From Flavobacteriales bacterium (GTDB lineage: Bacteria > Bacteroidota > Bacteroidia > Flavobacteriales > Flavobacteriaceae): 36,539 bases of DNA. The stretch spans positions 1 through 36,539 of the forward strand of contig JAMOVT010000098.1 of NCBI GenBank assembly GCA_027061855.1, given 5' to 3'. The position numbers were made by a program, and so were the translations under genes. A model generated the notes under the pieces. It was not told the origin of the DNA and searched no databases. It was given only the letters and a program-made list of their open reading frames with translations. The first letter of the stretch is position 1. The number at the start of each line of letters is the position of its first letter. Of this stretch, positions 18,342 through 26,549 are shown one piece after another.

Positions 18342-18835
18342 TGAGCAAAGAGCAAAAAATATTAATCTATACAGACGGGTCTTCCATAGGCAATCCCGGT
18401 CCCGGAGGTTATGGGATCGTAATGAAAACAGATGATGGAAAGCTGGAAAAACGTTTTTCACAAGGTTTTAAGCGTACAACCAATAACCGGATGGAATTAA
18501 TGGCTGTAATTGAAGCCTTAAAAAAAATTAAAAATAAAAATATACCCGTAGAAATCTATTCGGATTCCAAATATGTCGTAGATGCCATCAATCAAAATTG
18601 GATACAAAAATGGATTAAAAACGGTTTTGCCAAAACAAAAAATCCCGATTTATGGAAAGAATTCCTGAAAATATCAAAAGGGCTAAATTATACCATGCAT
18701 TGGGTAAAAGGGCATAACAACCATCCCGAAAACGAAATTTGTGACAAACTAGCCGTAAAAGCCGCCAAATCGGATAAGCTTATCCCAGATAAAGGTTTTG
18801 AAGAAATAGAAAATCCTCCGGGTAAGTTATTCTAG
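18341..18835 (+). CDS. rnhA: Ribonuclease HI
   Basis: A 164-residue RNase HI that cleaves the RNA strand of RNA-DNA hybrids. The complete DEDD active site is visible: Asp12 in YTDGSSIGNPGPGGYG, Glu52 in NNRMELMAVIEAL, Asp75 in YSDSKYVVDAIN and Asp135 in NEICDKLA, with the mobile His125 in VKGHNNHPEN. The basic protrusion is present around residues 86-100. It is the last gene of the coaX run, starting inside the stop of the ChaN-like gene. Its TAG shares the palindrome CTAG with the stop of the convergent gene. Confidence 0.97.
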   Translation: MSKEQKILIYTDGSSIGNPGPGGYGIVMKTDDGKLEKRFSQGFKRTTNNRMELMAVIEALKKIKNKNIPVEIYSDSKYVVDAINQNWIQKWIKNGFAKTKNPDLWKEFLKISKGLNYTMHWVKGHNNHPENEICDKLAVKAAKSDKLIPDKGFEEIENPPGKLF

Positions 18836-19524
18836 TAGAAATTATAGGTAATATAACCCTTTTGCAAAGAAGGTGCTGAGGAATCCGAATTAAAAAAAGA
18901 TTCATAAGCAGCTTGCACAGCTGTTTCAATCAAACATTTATATTCCACCCCCGATTTTTCCTTATTGAATTTTGCCGTTACTACATTGCCGTTTTGATCC
19001 ACTTCTATATCAATGACAATAAGACCTTTCATATAATCGGGACAAGTATAAAGAGGATTGGCAATATAAAGGTCTTTTCGGTTTTTAATGAAATATTCTA
19101 TGTTACTACGACCCGTAAAACGTGTTTCTTTTTTGTCCTTATCCTCTTTTTGCGGTTCAACTTGTTGCTTTTCCGATTTGAGCTTTTCCAAGAAATTTTC
19201 ACGGTCTTTTTCAAAAGTTTTTATGGCTTCTTCCTGTTGTTTTCTGAACTCCTCAAAACTCTTATCTTCTTGTAATTGATTAGAAGCCATATTGGTATTA
19301 AAATGCTGATTGATATATTTATCTACATCGGGAAGTTCAATCTTTTCATCGGGTTTTAAATCTTCAAAATTAAAATCCTCATCCACAAAATCTATGGCAT
19401 AGGTTTCTTCGGGAACTTTTTCTTTAAATCCCAGATTGAATAATAGAAAAATGATCCCTAATTCAATAAAAAGAGCTATTAACCAAGCTTTTTCAGAATG
19501 TGAAAGTCTGATTTTTTTAGACAT
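18832..19524 (-). CDS. TonB-like energy-transducer family protein
   Basis: A 230-residue inner-membrane-anchored protein. A short basic N-terminus, one membrane helix (about 14-31, AWLIALFIELGIIFLLFNLG), a long acidic then Lys/Glu-rich linker with coiled-coil character (about 75-135), and a C-terminal TonB-like domain: NPLYTCPDYMKGLIVIDIEVDQNGNVVTAKF, then CLIETAVQAAYESFF. Such proteins pass proton-motive energy to outer-membrane receptors, though many TonB-C proteins in this phylum have no proven partner. No ExbB/ExbD is adjacent. The frame opens at a TTG (19533); the ATG at 19524 overlaps the truB end by 8 bases, so it is probably coupled to truB. Confidence 0.75.
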   Translation of the reverse strand: MSKKIRLSHSEKAWLIALFIELGIIFLLFNLGFKEKVPEETYAIDFVDEDFNFEDLKPDEKIELPDVDKYINQHFNTNMASNQLQEDKSFEEFRKQQEEAIKTFEKDRENFLEKLKSEKQQVEPQKEDKDKKETRFTGRSNIEYFIKNRKDLYIANPLYTCPDYMKGLIVIDIEVDQNGNVVTAKFNKEKSGVEYKCLIETAVQAAYESFFNSDSSAPSLQKGYITYNFY

Positions 19525-20203
19525 AATCCTCAATCCATTTAGTATGCGTCATCGCATCTTTAACGTTGAAATCTCCTATTTTAGTTCGTCGTAAGGCGGA
19601 TAAATAAGCACCAGTATTCAGTTTTTTTCCAAAATCATAAGCCAGTGACCGGATATAAGTGCCTTTACTCACCTTAACCCTGAAATGCACATCGGGCATT
19701 TTCACTTCTGTGATTTCAAATTCTTTAATCTCAATGGGGCGCTTTTCCATTTCCACCTGTTCTCCTTTGCGTGCATGTTCATACATTTTCTTCCCGTTTT
19801 TTTTGATGGCGGAAAAAATGGGCGGAGTTTGCCATTGTTTACCTATGAAAGATTGAGCCGTTTCCTCAATCATTTGAGGAGTAATATGCTCAACCGGGAA
19901 AGTATTGTCTATTCCGGTTTCCATATCATAGGAAGGAGTTGTCGCTCCCAATGTAATAATACCGGTATATTCTTTGTCCATTCCTTGGTAGGTATCAATT
20001 TTTTTGGTTGCTTTTCCTACACAAATAATCAATAAACCGGTTGCCAAAGGATCTAAGGTGCCTGCATGGCCCACTTTAAATTTCTTGATACCGTGTTTTT
20101 TTAAAATCGCATAACGTATTTTATTTACCACATCAAAAGAGGTCCATTCAAGCGGTTTATCTATCAGCAATACTTGCCCTTTTTTTAAGTCTTCAAGCTC
20201 CAT
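19517..20203 (-). CDS. truB: tRNA pseudouridine(55) synthase
   Basis: A 228-residue TruB, which makes the pseudouridine at position 55 of the T-loop in tRNAs. The opening LLIDKPLEWTSFDVVNKIR, the catalytic motif VGHAGTLDPLATGLL with Asp51, QTPPIFSAIKKNGKKMYEHARKG and VSKGTYIRSLAYDFGKKL are all diagnostic. It is shorter than the E. coli enzyme because the C-terminal PUA-type extension is missing, as in many Bacteroidota. Its ATG abuts the uppP stop exactly, with no intervening base. Confidence 0.96.
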   Translation of the reverse strand: MELEDLKKGQVLLIDKPLEWTSFDVVNKIRYAILKKHGIKKFKVGHAGTLDPLATGLLIICVGKATKKIDTYQGMDKEYTGIITLGATTPSYDMETGIDNTFPVEHITPQMIEETAQSFIGKQWQTPPIFSAIKKNGKKMYEHARKGEQVEMEKRPIEIKEFEITEVKMPDVHFRVKVSKGTYIRSLAYDFGKKLNTGAYLSALRRTKIGDFNVKDAMTHTKWIEDYV

Positions 20204-20989
20204 TTATATAATAATTAAAGGTTTGATGAAAAAGTGAATGAAAAGAATTACCATTCCGATAAAAATACGATAATACCCGAAAATTTTAAATCCTTTGCGG
20301 GTAATATAATCGATAAAGGCTTTAATAGCAAATAATGCCACTATAAAACCCACTATATTTCCAATGAGGAGTAATTTCAATTGATAATCGGTCAAATGAA
20401 ATCCCGCTTGATAATAATCCCATAATTTTTTTACGGTAGCTCCCAACATAGTAGGAACGGCAAGGAAAAAAGAAAATTCCGTAGCGGTTTTCCGGTCTAG
20501 TTTTTGCATCATCCCTCCGATGATAGTCGCTCCACTTCTGGAAACTCCGGGAATCATCGCAAGGGTTTGAAAAAAACCGATTTTCAAAGCTTTGGAATAA
20601 GTAATATTTGTTTCTTTATTGTCTTTAAACCAGTCATCCACTTTAAGAAAAACAAAACCACCCAAAATAAGCATAACCGCCACTACAATAGGATTTTCAA
20701 GTAAGCGATCAATCCATTTATTGAATAAAAGCCCGAGAAAAACAGCAGGCAAAAAAGCTACAAACAATTTTTTATAAAAATCCCAAGATTGCAAAAATCT
20801 TTTCCAATAAAGCACCACCACAGAAAAGATTGTTCCTAACTGAATTACTATCGTGAATAATTTTGTAAAGTCGTCCTGTGCAATTCCCATCAAAGAGGAA
20901 GCAAGAATCATATGTCCCGTAGAGGAAACAGGTAAAAATTCCGTTATTCCTTCAATTATAGCAAGAATAACCGCTTGTGATTCGGTCAT
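20204..20989 (-). CDS. uppP: Undecaprenyl-diphosphatase (BacA/UppP)
   Basis: A 261-residue integral membrane enzyme that dephosphorylates undecaprenyl diphosphate, recycling the lipid carrier for peptidoglycan and surface glycans. Both family signatures are present: [19 protein letters not shown] at the N-terminus with the catalytic Glu and Ser, and [16 protein letters not shown] with the catalytic Arg in the second half. Seven or eight hydrophobic helices are visible. The protein shares a compact operon with ftsX, DUF3098 and truB, with gaps of 3 and 0 bases. Confidence 0.96.
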   Translation of the reverse strand: MTESQAVILAIIEGITEFLPVSSTGHMILASSLMGIAQDDFTKLFTIVIQLGTIFSVVVLYWKRFLQSWDFYKKLFVAFLPAVFLGLLFNKWIDRLLENPIVVAVMLILGGFVFLKVDDWFKDNKETNITYSKALKIGFFQTLAMIPGVSRSGATIIGGMMQKLDRKTATEFSFFLAVPTMLGATVKKLWDYYQAGFHLTDYQLKLLLIGNIVGFIVALFAIKAFIDYITRKGFKIFGYYRIFIGMVILFIHFFIKPLIII

Positions 20990-20992
20990 AGG

Positions 20993-21250
20993 TTAATCTT
21001 TATCCGGATTGAGTAAAATGGCATATACTTCGACAATAAAACCGAGCAAAATCAACATCGGAGCTAAACGAATTCGCCGGAAATTGAATATCTCATCATT
21101 CCATTGTTGAGGATCATTACTACCTCCGCCGGACATCAAAATAAAACCAAGGGCTATCAGAAATAATCCGGCCAATAAAAAAAGATAATTTTTTCTGCCA
21201 AAGAGTAATTTCGTCTGTTTGTTAGTCTGTTTTTTAATTTGTTTTTTCAT
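20993..21250 (-). CDS. DUF3098 family small membrane protein
   Basis: An 85-residue protein with two membrane helices. A very basic Lys/Gln/Thr-rich N-terminus leads into FGRKNYLFLLAGLFLIALGFILMSGG, then an NDPQQWNDEIFNFRRIRLAPMLILLGF loop and second helix. This is the DUF3098 pattern, and the family is regularly found next to ftsX in Flavobacteriia. Function is unknown; a partner of FtsX or UppP in envelope synthesis is plausible from neighbours only. Gaps are 2 bases to ftsX and 3 to uppP. Confidence 0.88.
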   Translation of the reverse strand: MKKQIKKQTNKQTKLLFGRKNYLFLLAGLFLIALGFILMSGGGSNDPQQWNDEIFNFRRIRLAPMLILLGFIVEVYAILLNPDKD

Positions 21251-21252
21251 AA

Positions 21253-22137
21253 TCAGTAATGTAATTGATCGTTTTTCATGCGAAGAAAATGATTTGTAGC
21301 AAATAAGGTACTTATAAAAGTAATACCGGTTCCTGTTGCATAAATAATCAAGGCCAGTATAGCTAATAATTTTTTGTCGTGTAGCAATTGTAAATCAGGG
21401 AAATATAAATTTATAAAATAAAGAAGCAAAAATAAGCCTGCCAATGCAATGCTCGCTCCTGTTAAACCTAGAAGAAACGACCTCCATAAAAACGGTTTCC
21501 GTATGAAAGAGCGTGTAGCCCCTACCATTTGCATGGTATAAATGGAAAAGCGTTTACTGTAGATGGATAAGCGAATAGCACTGTTAATCAAAAGATAAAT
21601 CAGCAGTACAAAAATTATACTGATTATACCAATCCACATACTTAATTTTTTCACATTTTGATTCAGCACCTTTACTAATGGACGAAAATATTCATAACTG
21701 ACATCGGCAATATTGGGATTTTTCTCCCAGACTGTTTTCAAACTGTCTATTGTTTTTTGGGTAACATATTGCCCCTTTAATGTAATTTCCAAATTATCTT
21801 GCAATGGATTATTTCCCAAGAATTTAATAAAGTCTTCACCCAATTCTTTTTTTAGAGAGGAAGCGGCATCCTTTTTGGAAACAAATTTAACTGACTTGAC
21901 TTCTTTTTTAAGTTTTAATTTTTTTTCATAAGTTTTAATCTCAGAAAGCTTGGCGTCTTTCTTAAAAAAAACTGTCAATACAATTTTCTCTTTAAAATGG
22001 TTCGTTATATTATTAGAATTCAATACAAAATAGCCCAATATCCCTAATAAAAAGAGAACTATGGATATGCTCATTACGACTGAAATATTAGTTTTGATTA
22101 GTCTCGACTTTTGATATTTTTCAAAATAATCTGTCAA
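21253..22137 (-). CDS. ftsX: Cell-division ABC transporter permease FtsX
   Basis: A 294-residue FtsX permease, partner of the ATPase FtsE; the pair activates peptidoglycan hydrolases at division. One N-terminal membrane helix (VVMSISIVLFLLGILGYFVL), a periplasmic loop with VKSVKFVSKKDAASSLKKEL, and three C-terminal helices give the standard topology. The frame opens at a GTG (22167), but that codon abuts a TATTTTTG box (22167-22174). The TTG at 22137 gives MTDYFEKYQKSRL, matching the usual flavobacterial start, so it is preferred with some doubt. FtsE is not adjacent, as is common in this group. Confidence 0.88.
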   Translation of the reverse strand: MTDYFEKYQKSRLIKTNISVVMSISIVLFLLGILGYFVLNSNNITNHFKEKIVLTVFFKKDAKLSEIKTYEKKLKLKKEVKSVKFVSKKDAASSLKKELGEDFIKFLGNNPLQDNLEITLKGQYVTQKTIDSLKTVWEKNPNIADVSYEYFRPLVKVLNQNVKKLSMWIGIISIIFVLLIYLLINSAIRLSIYSKRFSIYTMQMVGATRSFIRKPFLWRSFLLGLTGASIALAGLFLLLYFINLYFPDLQLLHDKKLLAILALIIYATGTGITFISTLFATNHFLRMKNDQLHY

Positions 22138-22293
22138 ATTATATTTTTTTACCGGATTGATTAGCACAAAAATACATAAAAAAAATTAGGCATGTAAAAC
22201 AAAAGAATAAGTTAAACGTTTTTATAAATAAAACATTTTTGTTAATAATTGAACAAATAAGAACTAAAAACGCCCCTGTATAAAAAAAATTCT

Positions 22294-22301
22294 TAAATTT
22301 G
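22294..22301 (+). promoter_or_regulatory. Candidate -7 box for the THC0290_0291-type gene
   Basis: TAAATTTG fits TAnnTTTG 22 bases before the ATG at 22324. No TTG is placed at -33, so this is a moderate to weak call. Confidence 0.4.
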
Positions 22302-22323
22302 ACAATTAAACTATTTATTTCGA

Positions 22324-23079
22324 ATGAAGAAATTATTATTTATCATACCATTCTTTTTTTTACAGTCTATTGAGGCTCAATTCTTTCAAGAGCAACGCAC
22401 CATAGACGAATTGGAAGTTTCGGTCGGACTATTAAATATCCAAGGAGATTTTGGGATACGGGATCGTTTTGAAACCACTTTACGCAGTATCGGTGTAAAT
22501 CTGGGAGGAAAAATGTATTTGAATTTAACCAATCCATATAATTCTACAACCTATTTGGGCACACATATCCAATATAATGTGGCCTTAAATTTGAGTTACT
22601 CTAAAATTGCCCATAAAGGCTACGAAGATTATCCCAAAATAGATGCTATTACCGGGCAAAATTTTTCGGTAGGTTTGGGAGTAAATATTGAATATCACAT
22701 GTCCGATATACGTAATTCATCTTTTTTTACCAATGATTTTCTCTATTCTTTTGATCCTTATATAGGTGGAGGTATATACGGATATTACTATCATGTGGAA
22801 CTCAGCTCTTCTTTAGGCGATTTAAATGATCCGGCAGTTTTACCTTCTTCATATGTAGGGGCTATTTCTAACGGGAGTCGTTTTGTAGGAGCTTTTCATA
22901 TTGAAACAGGTATCCGCTATAAACATTCTGATTATGTACATTACGTTTTTAAAAGCGACTGGATGTATTTTATGGATGACAAATTTGACGGCCTGAATCC
23001 CAATCCTGAGCTGGTGAAAAACCTTCATAATGACTGGACAATATTGACTTCATTGGGTGTAATTTTCTACCTGCCATAA
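22324..23079 (+). CDS. Outer-membrane beta-barrel protein, THC0290_0291-like
   Basis: A 251-residue secreted protein. The signal peptide is MKKLLFIIPFFFLQSIEA (cleavage near residue 18), followed by QFFQEQRTIDELEVSVGLLNIQGDFGIR and many strand-turn units with aromatic-rich, glycine-rich segments (DPYIGGGIYGYYYHVEL). The opening and size resemble the THC0290_0291 family known from Flavobacteriia; this is recognition from memory. It ends in ...GVIFYLP. Monocistronic, divergent from ftsX, and closed by a strong palindromic terminator. Function unknown. Confidence 0.75.
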   Translation: MKKLLFIIPFFFLQSIEAQFFQEQRTIDELEVSVGLLNIQGDFGIRDRFETTLRSIGVNLGGKMYLNLTNPYNSTTYLGTHIQYNVALNLSYSKIAHKGYEDYPKIDAITGQNFSVGLGVNIEYHMSDIRNSSFFTNDFLYSFDPYIGGGIYGYYYHVELSSSLGDLNDPAVLPSSYVGAISNGSRFVGAFHIETGIRYKHSDYVHYVFKSDWMYFMDDKFDGLNPNPELVKNLHNDWTILTSLGVIFYLP

Positions 23080-23085
23080 AAAGAA

Positions 23086-23137
23086 TTTATATCTATTAAA
23101 AAAGCCGGCATGTGCCGGCTTTTTTAATAGATATAAA
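23086..23137. terminator. Bidirectional palindromic terminator
   Basis: Perfect 24-base arms (23086-23109 and 23114-23137) flank the 4-base loop ATGT. The inner stem is GCCGGC, flanked by six A on one side and six T on the other. It lies between the convergent outer-membrane protein and rplT genes and would stop transcription from both sides. Confidence 0.93.
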
Positions 23138-23153
23138 TAATGTGTTTGTAATT

Positions 23154-23498
23154 CTATTTGATTTTTTCAACCAAGGCTTTGAAAGCTTCGGGGTGATTCA
23201 TGGCTAAATCGGCCAATACCTTACGGTTAAGGTCGATATTATTTTTATGTATTTTTCCCATGAATTGTGAATAGGACATTCCGTGTAAACGGGCTGCCGC
23301 ATTAATCCGTTGAATCCACAAACTTCTAAAGTTTCTTTTCTTTTGCTTTCGGTCTCTATAAGCATAGAGCATGGCTTTCTCTACCGCATTTTTTGCTACG
23401 GTATATACATTCTTTCTTCTTCCGTAATATCCTTTTGCTTGTTTAAGGATTTTTTTTCTTCTTCTTCTTTTTGCTACTGAATTTACTGATCTAGGCAT
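23154..23498 (-). CDS. rplT: Large-subunit ribosomal protein bL20
   Basis: A 114-residue bL20, an early assembly protein of the 50S subunit. It begins [32 protein letters not shown], continues [29 protein letters not shown] and ends in [19 protein letters not shown], the complete family length. It is last in the thrS-infC-rpmI-rplT cluster, separated from rpmI by 96 bases that may hold a control element. Confidence 0.98.
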   Translation of the reverse strand: MPRSVNSVAKRRRRKKILKQAKGYYGRRKNVYTVAKNAVEKAMLYAYRDRKQKKRNFRSLWIQRINAAARLHGMSYSQFMGKIHKNNIDLNRKVLADLAMNHPEAFKALVEKIK

Positions 23499-23594
23499 AA
23501 TTTTGATTTTTTTGTAACAGGCATCGATTAAACGATTTTTTCTTTTTTAGTGCACTGTTCCAGGGTTAATAAATCTACCACATTCAAATAGAGC

Positions 23595-23792
23595 TTATTT
23601 AAGCCCCAATGATTGTAATACGTTTTTACGATCTGCATCACTTACTAATGTAGTGTGCGTTAATCTTAGTTTACGCTTTTTTGATTTTTTTGTCAAAATG
23701 TGACTTTTATAAGCGTGTTTTCTTTTGATTTTTCCGGTGCCGGTCAATTTAAACCTTTTTTTGGCACTGGCTTTTGTCTTTAGTTTTGGCAT
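23595..23792 (-). CDS. rpmI: Large-subunit ribosomal protein bL35
   Basis: A 65-residue bL35. The start [21 protein letters not shown] and middle [16 protein letters not shown] are diagnostic, and the length is standard. It sits between infC (30 bases upstream) and rplT in the conserved translation cluster. Confidence 0.98.
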   Translation of the reverse strand: MPKLKTKASAKKRFKLTGTGKIKRKHAYKSHILTKKSKKRKLRLTHTTLVSDADRKNVLQSLGLK

Positions 23793-23822
23793 AATCCTTC
23801 TTCTTTATTTATATATTTATAT

Positions 23823-24389
23823 CTATTTCTTTTTTTTCTGTGACTTGGGAGCCATTAACATAATCATCTTTTTTCCTTCCAGTTTGGGCAATTGTTCCAC
23901 CTTTCCGTATTCTTCCAAGTCTTGTGCAAGCCTCAATAATAAAATCTGACCTTGCTCTTTAAAAATAATCGAACGTCCCTTAAAAAACACATAAGCTTTT
24001 AACTTGTTTCCTTCTTTAAGGAAATTGATCGCGTGTTTTTTCTTAAACTCATAATCATGATCATCGGTATTGGGACCAAAACGGATTTCCTTTACCGTCA
24101 CTTTTTGAGTTTTGGACTTAATAGCTTTTTCTTTTTTCTTTTGGTCATACAAGAACTTCTTGTAATCCAAAATTTTACAAACAGGCGGATCGGCTTTGGG
24201 CGAAATCTCTGCCAAATCCAATCCCATTTCCTCTGCCATTTGCAAAGCTTTTTGCAAAGGATAAATTCCTACTTCGACATTATCACCTACCAATCTTACT
24301 TCTCTGGCGGTGATTTCATCGTTGATACGATGCGGGTTTTTCTTTATGACTCTACCCGGTCTTCTACTGCGTCTTCTACGTATTGCTAT
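23823..24389 (-). CDS. infC: Translation initiation factor IF-3, with probable AUA start
   Basis: An IF-3 that binds the 30S subunit, prevents premature 50S joining and rejects non-standard start codons. The N-terminal domain reads [19 protein letters not shown], followed by [25 protein letters not shown], then the C-terminal domain with [26 protein letters not shown] and [16 protein letters not shown]. There is no ATG upstream of the conserved part. The frame closes at a TAA just beyond, and the only sensible start is the ATA at 24389 (ATA-GCA-ATA, then RRRR), giving 188 residues. A rare start is the classic self-control device of infC. It lies 22 bases after thrS. Confidence 0.93.
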   Translation of the reverse strand: MAIRRRRSRRPGRVIKKNPHRINDEITAREVRLVGDNVEVGIYPLQKALQMAEEMGLDLAEISPKADPPVCKILDYKKFLYDQKKKEKAIKSKTQKVTVKEIRFGPNTDDHDYEFKKKHAINFLKEGNKLKAYVFFKGRSIIFKEQGQILLLRLAQDLEEYGKVEQLPKLEGKKMIMLMAPKSQKKKK

Positions 24390-24411
24390 TGTTCTATATT
24401 TTTATGGGTTA

Positions 24412-26361
24412 CTATTCAAATTGTTTGATATCCTTGGTTTCCTCTTCTTTCACACGGGAAATAAACTCGTCTATACTCATGCTTCCTATATCTCCTTCCT
24501 TGTGCTTTCTAACAGAAACCATGCCGCTTTCAGCTTCTTTTTCTCCTACAATAATCATATAAGGAGTCTTCATCACTTCGGCATCACGTATCTTTCTCCC
24601 TATCTTCTCGTTACGATTATCAATCGTGGCGCGAATATCGGAATTTTGGAGCAAATTTAAAACATTTTTCGCATATTTCTCATATTTTTCGCTAATCGGT
24701 AAAATAATAACTTGCTCGGGAGTCAACCATAAGGGCAAATTACCTCCGGTATGCTCCAATAAAATAGCGATAAAACGTTCCATGGAACCAAATGGTGCCC
24801 TATGGATCATCACCGGACGATGTGATTTATTGTCCGCTCCGGTATAGGTCAAATCAAAACGTTCAGGCAAATTATAATCCACCTGTATGGTTCCCAGTTG
24901 CCAACTTCTTCCCAAAGCGTCTTTTACCATGAAATCCAATTTAGGACCATAGAAAGCCGCTTCTCCGTATTCTATTTTGTAATCAAGTCCTTTTTCTTGA
25001 GCCGCTTGAAGTATGGCCTGCTCGGCTTTTTCCCAATTTTCATCACTACCGATGTATTTACTCTTGTCTTCTTTGTCCCGTAAAGAAACTTGGGCGGTAA
25101 AATCTTCAAATCCCAAGGAACCGAAAACATAGATTACCAAATCGATTACTTTTTTAAATTCATCTAATAACTGGTCAGGGGTACAAAAAATATGTGCATC
25201 ATCTTGTGTAAAGCCTCGTACACGAGTGAGTCCGTGTAACTCCCCGCTTTGTTCATAACGGTAAACCGTACCGAATTCGGCAAAACGCACAGGTAAATCT
25301 TTGTAACTATACGGCTTGGTTTTAAAAATCTCTATATGATGCGGACAGTTCATCGGTTTTAATAAGAACTCTTCTCCTTCTTTGGGAGTTTTTATCGGCT
25401 GAAAACTATCGGCACCGTATTTTTCATAATGTCCCGAAGTGAGATACAAATTTTTATGGCCGATATGTGGGGTAACCACTCCTTGATATCCGGCTTTTTT
25501 TTGCGCTTTTTTTAAAAAATCTTCCAAACGCTCACGCAATGCGGCTCCTTTGGGTAGCCACAAAGGCAATCCTTGTCCCACATTACTGGAAAAAGCAAAT
25601 AGTTCGAGCTCTTTACCTAATTTTCTGTGATCGCGTTTTTTGGCTTCTTCGAGCATTTCAAGATACTCTTTCAACAGCTTTTGCTTGGGGAAAGAAATCC
25701 CGTATACCCGTGTCAATTGAGGCTTCGTTTCATCCCCGCGCCAATAAGCTCCTGCTACATTGAGCAATTTTACGGCTTTAATCAATCCTGTATTGGGAAT
25801 GTGTCCGCCACGGCATAAATCGGTAAAATCATCATGGTCGCAAAAAGTGATATCGCCGTCTTCCAAGTTTTCGATCAATTCGATTTTAAAAGGATTGTTT
25901 TCTTTTTTATAAAAATCAAGCGCATCTTTCTTTGATACTTCCCGTAAGCTAAATTCATGTTTTCCTTTGGCAATTTCGAGCATTTTTTTCTCGATTTTTT
26001 CAAAGTCTTTTTCGGAGAAACTTTTGTCTCCGAAATCGATATCATAATAAAAACCGTTGTCTATTGCCGGCCCGATAGTCAATTTGGCTTCGGGATAAAA
26101 TTTTTGAATGGCTTGTGCCATGAGATGGGCAGAAGAATGCCAAAAAGCTTTTTTTCCTTCGGGATCGTTCCATGTAAACAAAGTTAAATTCCCATCTGTG
26201 GTTAGCGGTGTTGAAACTTCGACTGTTTTATCGTTAAATTTAGCCGAAATAACATTTCTCGCCAAGCCCTCACTTATGGATTTAGCCACTTCATAGGGAG
26301 TGGTTCCTTTGTCAAATTCTTTTACCGATCCGTCGGGTAAAGTGATTTTAATTTTGCTCAT
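24412..26361 (-). CDS. thrS: Threonyl-tRNA synthetase
   Basis: A 649-residue class II synthetase charging tRNA-Thr. Domains in order: TGS ([20 protein letters not shown]), editing domain with [12 protein letters not shown], catalytic core with NCPHHIEIF (Zn-binding Cys), motif 2 [22 protein letters not shown], motif 3 [19 protein letters not shown], and the anticodon domain with [16 protein letters not shown]. The length is typical. A strong promoter lies 29 bases upstream. The leader is only about 22 bases, too short for a T-box. It heads the thrS-infC-rpmI-rplT operon. Confidence 0.98.
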   Translation of the reverse strand: MSKIKITLPDGSVKEFDKGTTPYEVAKSISEGLARNVISAKFNDKTVEVSTPLTTDGNLTLFTWNDPEGKKAFWHSSAHLMAQAIQKFYPEAKLTIGPAIDNGFYYDIDFGDKSFSEKDFEKIEKKMLEIAKGKHEFSLREVSKKDALDFYKKENNPFKIELIENLEDGDITFCDHDDFTDLCRGGHIPNTGLIKAVKLLNVAGAYWRGDETKPQLTRVYGISFPKQKLLKEYLEMLEEAKKRDHRKLGKELELFAFSSNVGQGLPLWLPKGAALRERLEDFLKKAQKKAGYQGVVTPHIGHKNLYLTSGHYEKYGADSFQPIKTPKEGEEFLLKPMNCPHHIEIFKTKPYSYKDLPVRFAEFGTVYRYEQSGELHGLTRVRGFTQDDAHIFCTPDQLLDEFKKVIDLVIYVFGSLGFEDFTAQVSLRDKEDKSKYIGSDENWEKAEQAILQAAQEKGLDYKIEYGEAAFYGPKLDFMVKDALGRSWQLGTIQVDYNLPERFDLTYTGADNKSHRPVMIHRAPFGSMERFIAILLEHTGGNLPLWLTPEQVIILPISEKYEKYAKNVLNLLQNSDIRATIDNRNEKIGRKIRDAEVMKTPYMIIVGEKEAESGMVSVRKHKEGDIGSMSIDEFISRVKEEETKDIKQFE

Positions 26362-26389
26362 CTCTTCTCAATTTCAAATAAATAATATG

Positions 26390-26419
26390 CAAAGATACGG
26401 TTTTAGCACAAATAGTCAA
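26390..26419 (-). promoter_or_regulatory. Promoter of the thrS operon
   Basis: On the minus strand TTG (26417-26419) is followed after exactly 19 bases by TATCTTTG (26390-26397), a textbook Bacteroidota housekeeping promoter. RNA would start about 22 bases before the thrS ATG. Confidence 0.85.
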
Positions 26420-26440
26420 GCGCTAAATTTACACAAAATA

Positions 26441-26470
26441 GAAAGAGCTGCCGTTGCCGGCAGCTCTTTC
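26441..26470 (-). terminator. Terminator hairpin after the thiamine receptor gene
   Basis: Perfect 13-base arms (26441-26453 and 26458-26470) with a 4-base loop, GC-rich in the inner stem. It lies 80 bases past the receptor stop and just upstream of the thrS promoter. The trailing tract on the minus strand is only partly T-rich (TATTTTGTG). Confidence 0.75.
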
Positions 26471-26549
26471 GGGTTATTATAGTTTGTGTGGTTGGTCAAT
26501 CAAATTATAATGATGCAAAGATACTATTTTTTTGAAATATATCAAGCCC

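Noticed and set aside
24033-24660. Plus-strand ORFs across infC and the thrS 3' end
   Set aside because: Phe-rich antisense frames of conserved genes, with no homology I recognise.
26362-26419. T-box leader for thrS
   Set aside because: The distance from the clear promoter to the ATG leaves about 22 bases of leader, too short for a T-box.
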